Assembly (NCBI GenBank): GCA_026414125.1
Contig: JAOAJQ010000050.1
Span: 1 to 8,304 of the forward strand
DNA from: Thermoproteota archaeon
GTDB lineage: Archaea; Thermoproteota; EX4484-205; JAAOZP01
DNA length: 8,304 nucleotides
Direction: 5' to 3'
Shown: positions 1 to 5,205 of the stretch, piece by piece
Position numbering within the stretch: the stretch's first letter is position 1
Layout: every line of letters starts with the position of its first letter
The notes under the pieces: model-generated
Told to the model about the DNA's origin: nothing
The model's database searches: none
The model's input: the letters and a program-made list of their open reading frames with translations, nothing else
Position numbers and translations under genes: made by a program

Positions 1-74
1 AGATTATCCTCAGCCCTCAGTATTCCCCGTGGTACTCTGAATTCCACTGTAAGCCCCCTTATGCTTAACAGCAC
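1..74 (-). CDS. ABC transporter ATP-binding protein, oligopeptide/dipeptide (OppD/DppD) type, N-terminal fragment cut by the window edge
   Basis: Read on the minus strand from a GTG at 74, the frame gives MLLSIRGLTVEF followed by RVPRGILRAEDN and runs open off the window. This is the usual opening of OppD/DppD/OppF-type ATPases: a hydrophobic first strand, 'GLTVEF', then 'RG-hydrophobic-x-A' just before the first loop. Members of this family power import of peptides and, in many archaea, of oligosaccharides. The Walker motifs would lie beyond the edge and cannot be checked. The frame is also open upstream, with an in-frame TTG at 104, but GTG 74 fits the family's N-terminus best. A TATA-like element at 133-140 would place the transcript start near 111, giving a leader of roughly 37 bases. 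Only about 24 residues are visible, so this is a family-level guess. Confidence 0.6.
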   Translation of the reverse strand, partial: MLLSIRGLTVEFRVPRGILRAEDN

Positions 75-132
75 GTCTCTGCTTTTCCCCGCGGCTGATG
101 ACAAGAGTCCATGTGCGACGGAAAGATGGTCA

Positions 133-140
133 TTAATAAA
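133..140 (-). promoter_or_regulatory. TATA-like box for the leftward ABC-ATPase gene
   Basis: On the minus strand the sequence reads TTTATTAA. An archaeal start site about 26 bases downstream falls near 111, upstream of the GTG at 74. An ATG at 112-110 opens a 15-codon out-of-frame ORF that ends at 65 and overlaps the first bases of the ABC gene. The box is inferred from position and composition only. Confidence 0.4.
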
Positions 141-142
141 TT

Positions 143-169
143 TTAAGCCCGTTCAAACCATTAAGCCCG
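143..169. repeat. Direct repeat TTAAGCCCG, two copies 18 bases apart, between divergent promoters
   Basis: TTAAGCCCG occurs at 143-151 and again at 161-169. The pair sits between the leftward TATA-like box (133-140) and the rightward one (186-191), where a regulator could act on both divergent transcripts. The 18-base period is close to, but not exactly, two DNA helical turns. The repeat is seen directly; an operator role is inferred. Confidence 0.4.
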
Positions 170-185
170 AGTAAAAAAAGTAACG

Positions 186-192
186 TTTATAT
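186..192 (+). promoter_or_regulatory. TATA box of the small membrane protein gene, leaderless layout
   Basis: TTTATAT at 186-192 is centred about 26-27 bases before the ATG at 216, the distance expected between an archaeal TATA box and its start site. Transcription would begin on or next to the start codon. No ribosome binding site lies before the ATG, which fits leaderless translation. Confidence 0.6.
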
Positions 193-215
193 GTAGACCT
201 AGCGGCCAAGCTTTG

Positions 216-416
216 ATGGATCCGAATACTGGGAGACTGGCTCTGAACCTTGCCATGGTTTTCCTAGTTCTAGATTTAATAGCATTACCATTTACAACAG
301 TGGGTTCAGGAGAATTCTACATAGCTTTAATCGGAATAATTATTCTGGTTGTATTCATAACCCTGGTTTCTTTCGAAATAAGAAGGGAAATAAAAGCAGT
401 GTCGATTGATAGATGA
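216..416 (+). CDS. Small two-helix membrane protein, function unknown
   Basis: A 66-residue protein if started at ATG 216; a TTG directly before it at 213 is the alternative, but the TATA box spacing favours the ATG. Two hydrophobic stretches are visible, at about residues 9-29 and 34-55. They are separated by a short Gly/Ser-rich turn and followed by a charged, basic tail (EIRREIK). This predicts two transmembrane helices with a cytoplasmic C-terminus. I recognise no family. It is divergent from the ABC transporter gene and converges on the surface protein gene with only 14 bases between stops. It could be an accessory membrane subunit, but nothing in the sequence shows this. A good TATA box and a sensible protein composition support it being real. 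Confidence 0.6.
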   Translation: MDPNTGRLALNLAMVFLVLDLIALPFTTVGSGEFYIALIGIIILVVFITLVSFEIRREIKAVSIDR

Positions 417-430
417 TTTAAAAGCGTTAA

Positions 431-1801
431 TCACCGTTTCTTTCTGATTCGCCTAATACCTATGAAACCAATTATGGCTACGACTACTATAACCGCCAAG
501 GCTAGGAAAACCCAGTCTGGCAGTCCGACAGAAACCGTGGATATATCGGTTTTAACCTTGTTACCCTTTTGATCGCTAGCCTCAACATAGTATGATACTC
601 TTGTGAAAGCGTTTTGGCTAGGTATGTATGCCTCATATCTTCCACCGGAAAAACTCATCATGAGTTTAGTCCAGCTTGCCCCGTCGTCAGTAGAATAGTA
701 TAAAGCCACCTCCCCAACACCTACGCCGATGCTTGACACTACAGCGGACACTTTTATAACGTCTCCCATGACAGGGCTTTCTGGGCTTATAGAAATAGAC
801 ACTATCTCCAAAGAATAGTTACCTGCTATGACGGTAACCTGTAGAGAACCTCCTACATAATATCCCGAGGGATAGCCTTCCGCTGAAACGCTGAGCGTAT
901 GGTTGCCTAGAGTGATGTCCCGGTAATATACAACGGCCTGCGTCTCCCCGTCTCTTATAACCAACCTTTCCACAGGCTCGCCGCCAGGAGTCAGTGAAAA
1001 AACCCCTGTTCCGGATGACGTGGAAAGCCTTACGGTTATTGAGCCTATGTTAATCCAGTCCTGTTTAAATATTCTGTCCCCTCTTGTGACGAGTATACCA
1101 TCTTGGGAAAGCCTCTTAATCGTTAAGCCGACCCATTCCCCGGCTACGAAAGGCATTCCCCCTGTAATGTTAAGCTTTGGAGGCGTAAACTCTATGGCCA
1201 GATAAGGCCTCTTATCCTGTTCTCCAGATTCGCTTGAGATGAAAAAAGCCTCCTGAACATCTTGAGAATCCTCTGAGCTATCAAATATCTCCCAGCCAAA
1301 GTTTGTCCACGCATGCTCCCCTATCCCGTTTAGAAACTTTTGAACTTGCTCTCTAATATCCAAAACCACCCATCCGGGTGTTGTGGGAACGCTTGATGAA
1401 GCGGCGAATGTTGACGAGGACCCAGGCTTTCTATTCCATGTTAGCGACGCCTCGTCCCAAGCTGAGTTTAACCTGTAGCAAAGATAGGTTCTTTGCGAAG
1501 TCGGAGGCTTTGAAAGGTAGAGGAAAAGTTTTGCACTTAACACAGAAGCCCCTGGGGGAATTGTGGAGAGATTGAAGAAAACACAGACTCTTGCATTCTT
1601 AGACACTAACGACCTCACCTTGAGATACTCGATCGCACCGTAAGAAGCTTCAGGATTCTCCTGATCGACATAAGTGTCGGCAGAAGCTTGGAAAACAGCC
1701 TCAACCTTCTCCTGATCACTGTGAACAATTAAAGCAGTGTTTAAAAACGCGAAAATCAAAACTGTTAAAAATATCGTTCCAAATAATCTTTTTTCCTTCA
1801 T
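431..1801 (-). CDS. Secreted, membrane-anchored DNRLRE/CBM96-type surface protein with Ig-like domains
   Basis: A 456-residue protein with an N-terminal signal sequence (KEKR then a hydrophobic run to about residue 26). A domain at about 36-206 matches the DNRLRE (disaggregatase-related, CBM96-like) family: 'ADTYVDQENPEASYG' start, 'LFLYL' strand, 'SAWDEASLTWNRKP' core at 113-126, and 'GWVVLDI'. A beta-rich region follows (210-330). Next comes an Ig/fibronectin-like domain (about 330-425) with 'YYSTDDGASWTKL', of the kind found in archaeal S-layer and exported proteins. The end is one transmembrane helix (429-449) and a basic RIRKKR tail, so the bulk faces outside. Four N-glycosylation sequons are visible (N77, N211, N300, N328). 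Characterised CBM96 domains bind polysaccharides such as alginate. A role in binding carbohydrate at the cell surface is therefore plausible, but no catalytic domain is seen and a purely structural role is possible. Confidence 0.82.
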   Translation of the reverse strand: MKEKRLFGTIFLTVLIFAFLNTALIVHSDQEKVEAVFQASADTYVDQENPEASYGAIEYLKVRSLVSKNARVCVFFNLSTIPPGASVLSAKLFLYLSKPPTSQRTYLCYRLNSAWDEASLTWNRKPGSSSTFAASSSVPTTPGWVVLDIREQVQKFLNGIGEHAWTNFGWEIFDSSEDSQDVQEAFFISSESGEQDKRPYLAIEFTPPKLNITGGMPFVAGEWVGLTIKRLSQDGILVTRGDRIFKQDWINIGSITVRLSTSSGTGVFSLTPGGEPVERLVIRDGETQAVVYYRDITLGNHTLSVSAEGYPSGYYVGGSLQVTVIAGNYSLEIVSISISPESPVMGDVIKVSAVVSSIGVGVGEVALYYSTDDGASWTKLMMSFSGGRYEAYIPSQNAFTRVSYYVEASDQKGNKVKTDISTVSVGLPDWVFLALAVIVVVAIIGFIGIRRIRKKR

Positions 1802-1832
1802 CTTTACCCTGTATAAGTTGGCTTGCTAACAG

Positions 1833-1840
1833 CTTATAAA
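1833..1840 (-). promoter_or_regulatory. TATA box of the DNRLRE surface protein gene
   Basis: The minus strand reads TTTATAAG, centred about 35 bases before the ATG at 1801. A start site about 26 bases downstream falls near 1811, leaving a leader of about ten bases (AGGGTAAAG before the ATG) with at most a weak ribosome binding site. Confidence 0.55.
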
Positions 1841-1935
1841 GATTTACTCTTTAAAACGATTAGAACCTCCTCCTAACGCCTACTTTAAAGATGACATTTA
1901 ACTTGATTTTTAACTGCTTGATGCCCGAGGAATAA

Positions 1936-1943
1936 ATTTTATT
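1936..1943 (+). promoter_or_regulatory. TATA-like element before the URO-D family gene
   Basis: An A/T-rich run (AATTTTAT, in a longer AATAAATTTTATTAA) is centred about 20 bases before the GTG at 1960. Transcription would start at or just after that codon, a leaderless or near-leaderless arrangement. Spacing is slightly short of the ideal, so the box is tentative. The GCCCGAG just upstream (1923-1929) also occurs at 164-170, upstream of the TATA box of the small membrane protein gene. Confidence 0.4.
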
Positions 1944-1959
1944 AAGACTTCGAAGGCTT

Positions 1960-3045
1960 GTGGAAAACGGCTTGAAGGCTTTGCAACTGGGTTATCCAAA
2001 CAAAGAGATCAAGGACAATTATTTGAAGGCTTTAGAATACCGCTACCCCGAGTGGATTCCATGCGGTGTTAACTTTTTACCAGGTGTTTGGAAGAAGTAT
2101 CGAGATAAGCTTGAGGATATTCTGGTTAAACACCCGCTTATCTTCGGCGAATATAAGAAGGGCAGTAGGGATTTTGACGAGATGCCTCCCGTTTACCGCC
2201 CAGGATATTTCACAGATAACTGGGGATGCGTTTGGTATACCGTGAAAGAGGGTTTAGAGGGGCAGGTTGTTGGACATCCGTTAGCTGATTGGAAAGCATT
2301 TGAAAACTATCAGCCTCCCGACCCCTTGTTGAAGACGGAGAGAGGAGAAAGAGGGGAAGAATATTGGGAAAAAATCAAGAAGGCTTTTGCAGAGCGCAGA
2401 GAGAAGGGCCTCTTAACAGTTGGCGACGGGGAAAGGCTTTTCGACCGCCTATACTTCTTAAGAGGCTTTGAAAACCTGATGAGGGATATTGTTACTGACG
2501 ATCCTAACCTTCCAAGGCTGATAAACATGCTTCTAGACCATGAGACGAGGCTCGTCAAGAAGTGGATTGAAATCGGAGTGGACATCATAAGCTTCCACAC
2601 AGATATTGGGACGCAGAACGGTTTAATGATAAGCCCTATAAAATTCCGGAAATATTTTAAACCAATGTTTAAAAGACTCTTCAGCACATGTAGGAATGCG
2701 GGCGTCCACGTGTACCTTTCTTCAGACGGTTGTCTTTTGGATATTGTTGACGATCTGGTTGAATGCGGGGTTTCCGTGCACGATCCGCAGCTTCGAGCGA
2801 ATACGTTAGAAGGTATTGCTAAGGCTTATAAGGGTAAGCTATGCGTTGACCTTGATCTGGACAGGCAGACTCTTCCCTTCAGCAGCCCTCAACATGTTAT
2901 AAGAATGGTTGAAGAGAGTGTGAAGAAACTGTATTTGCCGGAGGGCGGCTTAATGATCAAGGGTGAGGTTGGGCCTGATGTGCCGTTAGAGAATATTGAG
3001 GCCCTGTGTCAGGCAATGGAGGAGTTCTGCATAAGGCTAAGATAA
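1960..3045 (+). CDS. Uroporphyrinogen decarboxylase (URO-D) superfamily protein, sugar-cluster type, not a haem enzyme
   Basis: A 361-residue protein of normal length for the URO-D/MtaA superfamily TIM barrel. The GTG start at 1960 is placed by the A/T-rich element 20 bases upstream. Recognisable family features are 'DNWGCVW' (86-92), 'PLADW' (107-111), 'FHTDIGTQNGLMISP' (212-226), 'RKYFKPMFKRLF' (230-241), 'HVYLSSDG' (250-257) and 'DPQLRANTL' (275-283). True HemE enzymes and the corrinoid methyltransferases MtaA/CmuA use different signatures. Here the His-x-Cys of the zinc-binding methyltransferases is replaced by H250-V-Y, with no Cys two residues after the His, so zinc-thiolate methyl transfer is not supported. 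Homologues of this sort are frequent beside sugar-degradation genes, but their reaction is, to my knowledge, unsettled. The gene stands alone on its strand and is divergent from the surface protein gene. Superfamily membership is firm; the reaction is unknown. Confidence 0.8.
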   Translation: MENGLKALQLGYPNKEIKDNYLKALEYRYPEWIPCGVNFLPGVWKKYRDKLEDILVKHPLIFGEYKKGSRDFDEMPPVYRPGYFTDNWGCVWYTVKEGLEGQVVGHPLADWKAFENYQPPDPLLKTERGERGEEYWEKIKKAFAERREKGLLTVGDGERLFDRLYFLRGFENLMRDIVTDDPNLPRLINMLLDHETRLVKKWIEIGVDIISFHTDIGTQNGLMISPIKFRKYFKPMFKRLFSTCRNAGVHVYLSSDGCLLDIVDDLVECGVSVHDPQLRANTLEGIAKAYKGKLCVDLDLDRQTLPFSSPQHVIRMVEESVKKLYLPEGGLMIKGEVGPDVPLENIEALCQAMEEFCIRLR

Positions 3046-3056
3046 TCCCCAAATAT

Positions 3057-3148
3057 CCTTGAAAACATTTCAAAACCAGTAAACCTATGTTTAAACGGAT
3101 GGAAACTGTTTCGTAAGCCTACTTGTAGGCAGCAAGAATGTTTTCAGG
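3057..3148. repeat. Nested inverted repeats that could fold as a three-way junction, just after the URO-D gene
   Basis: An outer stem pairs CCT(T)GAAAACATT at 3057-3069 with AATGTTTTCAGG at 3137-3148, giving 12 pairs with one bulged T. Inside it, AAACCAGT (3073-3080, one bulged C) can pair with ACTGTTT (3105-3111), and GCCTACTTGTAGGC (3117-3130) is a compact hairpin. The set begins 12 bases after the stop codon at 3045. The pairings are seen in the sequence; whether an RNA with this fold is made is not known. It could be a 3' UTR structure, a small RNA or a remnant of mobile DNA. Confidence 0.4.
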
Positions 3149-3381
3149 AGCACGTTAGCCTCCCGTTTCTGATTCATATGGAAGTCCCAGTTAGAGAAAA
3201 TAACGTCAACCTTAAACATGTTGATTATCCCTCGGGCTCCGCTAACTGTTAACCAGCATTGTAAACCCTTATAACACCACTCTTAACCCAGATGTTTCTT
3301 CAACCTCACGTACACTATCGCCATTATCCCAGTGGAAGACATCGAGTCCAACTCTATTGCAACACGTCCGGATCCTCATGT

Positions 3382-3428
3382 CTCAACACGGTCAGGACCC
3401 TAGTTCCAGAGTCAAATAGTGTGTTGAG
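3382..3428. repeat. Inverted repeat CTCAACAC / GTGTTGAG
   Basis: CTCAACAC at 3382-3389 is perfectly complementary to GTGTTGAG at 3421-3428, with a 31-base loop that begins with a small GGTC-AG-GACC hairpin (3390-3399). It lies about 100 bases before the TATA box of the thymidylate synthase-like gene. No T-run follows, so it does not look like a terminator. Confidence 0.35.
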
Positions 3429-3528
3429 CCATAAGTTTAAGGAAAGTTTATTGGATCAGAGAAAGCCATGTACTGGTGAAAATCCTTTAACTCTTAGTAG
3501 ATTTTTCTCAAGCATGGTTCCAAAACGC

Positions 3529-3535
3529 TTATATT
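3529..3535 (+). promoter_or_regulatory. TATA box of the thymidylate synthase-like gene, leaderless layout
   Basis: TTATATT at 3529-3535 is centred 26 bases before the ATG at 3558, so the predicted transcript starts on the start codon. The bases between (CATCCAAGAACCCCGAGCCAT) contain no Shine-Dalgarno sequence. This is one of the clearest promoters in the window. Confidence 0.65.
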
Positions 3536-3557
3536 TCATCCAAGAACCCCGAGCCAT

Positions 3558-4334
3558 ATGCATCCAGTGGTGGTTGTTGAAGGAGGCTGCCTACCGGAGG
3601 TTTGGGAGAAGTCGATAATCGAGCTCTGGAAAAAGGGGGTAAACATTAGAACAGAATACGGAAACGATAGTAGGGACTGCACGATGCTGATGATAATAAG
3701 GAAGCCGTTGTCAGAGCCGAGAATCCATAAGGCTGGGCTAATGGTAGGCAAGCTTTCACAGCTTGAAGAATATGTTCAGGAGGTTTGCAACGGGATACAT
3801 GACTCCTACGTTGAAAAAGGAATATGGCCCTATACTTATCATGAACGCTTACGCTCCTACAAGTGCTGCAACGAGACGATCGATCAGATAGACTACGTAG
3901 TTAACAAGCTTTCTAAAACACCGTACTCTAGGAGGGCTCAAGCGATAACTTGGAAACCATGGGTTGACCCGAGGATTGAAGACCCACCATGTCTCCAAAG
4001 ACTCTGGTTCAGGGTTTACGGGGACAGGCTTATAATGGAAACATGCTGGAGATCTAGGGATGCTATGAAGGCGGCTTTCATGAATATATATGCTCTCACA
4101 ATTCTTCAGAAACATGTGGCGGAAGAATTATCGAAGAAGACGGGGAGAACAATTGTTCCAGGCGAATATGTGGATTTCTCCAACTCCTATCACATATATG
4201 AGGTAGATTTTGAAAAGGCAGAGAACCTTGTCAAACGCTCTAAGGAAGTGGGATGGGAGACACGCTGCTGGAGCACTGAGCAGTTTAAGAACCTAGTAGA
4301 GATGGAGAATAGGATTCAGAAGTCTTCCGGCTAA
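3558..4334 (+). CDS. Thymidylate synthase, ThyA family, archaeal (TysY-like) type
   Basis: A 258-residue protein whose centre aligns with ThyA. It has 'YSRRAQA' (Arg125, Arg126; phosphate binding across the dimer), 'DPPCLQ' with the nucleophilic Cys145, 'CWRSRD' (Arg165, Ser166, Asp168), 'AFMNI' (Asn176) and 'YHIYEVDF' (His212, Tyr214). These match the dUMP-contacting residues of E. coli ThyA almost number for number. Asn176, rather than Asp, points to dUMP and not dCMP as substrate. The N-terminal 90 residues and the C-terminal tail differ from bacterial ThyA and resemble the archaeal 'putative thymidylate synthase' group. Members of that group may take the one-carbon unit from a folate or from a methanopterin-type carrier; the sequence does not say which. 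Nothing in its neighbourhood is a nucleotide gene. It ends tail to tail with the sugar isomerase-like gene, the stop codons sharing bases 4332-4333. Confidence 0.85.
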   Translation: MHPVVVVEGGCLPEVWEKSIIELWKKGVNIRTEYGNDSRDCTMLMIIRKPLSEPRIHKAGLMVGKLSQLEEYVQEVCNGIHDSYVEKGIWPYTYHERLRSYKCCNETIDQIDYVVNKLSKTPYSRRAQAITWKPWVDPRIEDPPCLQRLWFRVYGDRLIMETCWRSRDAMKAAFMNIYALTILQKHVAEELSKKTGRTIVPGEYVDFSNSYHIYEVDFEKAENLVKRSKEVGWETRCWSTEQFKNLVEMENRIQKSSG

Positions 4335-5191
4335 CCTATTTTAGAAATTACCTCGAGCAATCCCTGCATCGAGACATATGAGGCCGCGTAGGCGCCTGAG
4401 CTGAACTCTTTTCCACCAGGGGTTTTAAGCAGGGATTCTTCAATATTTTTCATTACTCGCCAATGGGTCTCTAGAGAAACATAGCCTTCATACATCATTT
4501 CCTTCAAGGCTCTTAGGTTTTCCTCTATCTTAGCTTGACCATCCCCAACCTTTAGAAACCTTACTTCAGAACCTTTCTTAACCCCGTCTTTAATATGGAC
4601 ATGCGCTATAAGTTCTCTAACGTAGTTAAACCCTGTCGGATAAGGCTCTTCACCCTCCTCATCCATCAGCTCGTTACCAGGGTCCCAGAGTGCTCTTACA
4701 CACCTTGCCCCCAGAGAGTTGATGAAGTCTGCTAGAATCCTCCCGTTCCCTACAAAGGTGGAGGGCTCGTTTTCAACAATTATCGTAACACCGTGCTCCT
4801 CAGCCATATCTACCATCTTCCCGAACTTCTCAATTATCCTCTTTTTAAAATCCTCATATCTTCCTTTTTTCCAGAAGGTGAAAGCCCTAACCAGCCTTGT
4901 GTCAACTTGGGCTGCAAGCTCAACCGCGCTCCTAAATATATTCAAATGCTTTTCGTATTCCACGGCGGAATCAATATCGCATTTAAAGGTGGGGGATGCT
5001 ATTGCACACACCTTTAAACCATTATCCTGGAGGAACCTTTTCAAAACGTTTTTCTCGCTAAGTATTTCAGGAAAACCCTTATCCAGTATTGTCCTAATCT
5101 CTATAGCATCTAAATTGAAACTCTTGGCAAATTCCCCTACTTCGTGAAGATCTTGGGAAACCTCATCCGTTATGAAGGATGGTTTAAACAT
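4331..5191 (-). CDS. Sugar phosphate isomerase/epimerase family TIM-barrel protein (xylose isomerase-like, AP endonuclease 2 fold)
   Basis: A 286-residue protein of typical family length. The metal site of the xylose-isomerase-like barrel is visible: Glu140 and Glu142 in 'VENEP', Asp170 in 'WDPGN', His197 and His199 in 'HVHIKD', and Glu241 in 'SLETHW'. The N-terminus 'DAIEIR' is the first barrel strand. Relatives include hydroxypyruvate isomerase, IolE-type dehydratases and ketose 3-epimerases; the substrate cannot be told from motifs. It is the second gene of an operon. Its ATG follows the upstream stop by 14 bases, with GGAGGG placed nine bases before it. Pairing of this family with a Gfo/Idh/MocA dehydrogenase is very common in inositol, uronate and rare-sugar catabolism, so a shared pathway is likely. 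Confidence 0.85.
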   Translation of the reverse strand: MFKPSFITDEVSQDLHEVGEFAKSFNLDAIEIRTILDKGFPEILSEKNVLKRFLQDNGLKVCAIASPTFKCDIDSAVEYEKHLNIFRSAVELAAQVDTRLVRAFTFWKKGRYEDFKKRIIEKFGKMVDMAEEHGVTIIVENEPSTFVGNGRILADFINSLGARCVRALWDPGNELMDEEGEEPYPTGFNYVRELIAHVHIKDGVKKGSEVRFLKVGDGQAKIEENLRALKEMMYEGYVSLETHWRVMKNIEESLLKTPGGKEFSSGAYAASYVSMQGLLEVISKIG

Positions 5192-5199
5192 AGCATTAA

Positions 5200-5205
5200 C
5201 CCTCC
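5200..5205 (-). promoter_or_regulatory. Shine-Dalgarno sequence GGAGGG for the second operon gene
   Basis: On the minus strand GGAGGG directly follows the TAA (5208-5206) of the oxidoreductase gene and stands nine bases before the ATG at 5191. It fixes that start and shows that the two genes are translated from one message. It contrasts with the leaderless first genes of the window. Confidence 0.7.

Larger units (their letters stand above)
3046..3557. other. 512-base stretch without a convincing gene; nested inverted repeats and possible decayed gene
   Basis: No intact frame here looks like a normal gene. The longest plus-strand frame (3292-3618) has an odd composition and runs into the thymidylate synthase gene. 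On the minus strand several protein-like stretches appear in different frames and in the same order: 'LFDSGTRVLTVLRHEDPDVL' near 3434-3375, then 'RVAIELDSM' and 'MAIVYVRLKKHLG' near 3365-3285, then 'GARGIINMFKVDV' onward ending at a TAA at 3091. Frame changes and stops separate them. This could be a decayed gene or chance. A 42-codon minus frame (ATG 3219 to stop 3091) has a TATA-like sequence (3268-3275) upstream but no recognisable relatives. Two inverted repeats lie in the same stretch, and the last 30 bases hold the next gene's promoter. Confidence 0.45.

Noticed and set aside
151..159. GTTCAAACC, resembling a tRNA T-loop
   Set aside because: The flanking bases do not pair into a T-stem and no anticodon or acceptor arm can be built around it.
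1866..1874. AGGAGGAGG on the minus strand (CCTCCTCCT on the plus)
   Set aside because: Looks like a strong ribosome binding site, but no start codon follows at a useful distance on that strand.
3091..3219. 42-codon minus-strand frame with a TATA-like sequence upstream
   Set aside because: Too short, no recognisable family, and the predicted transcript start is well upstream of its ATG without a ribosome binding site. Kept only as part of the possible decayed gene.
3292..3618. 108-codon plus-strand open frame in the gap before the thymidylate synthase-like gene
   Set aside because: Its composition is unlike a protein (rich in His, Ser, Arg, Tyr), it shows no motif, and it runs 61 bases into the well-supported gene at 3558 in another frame.
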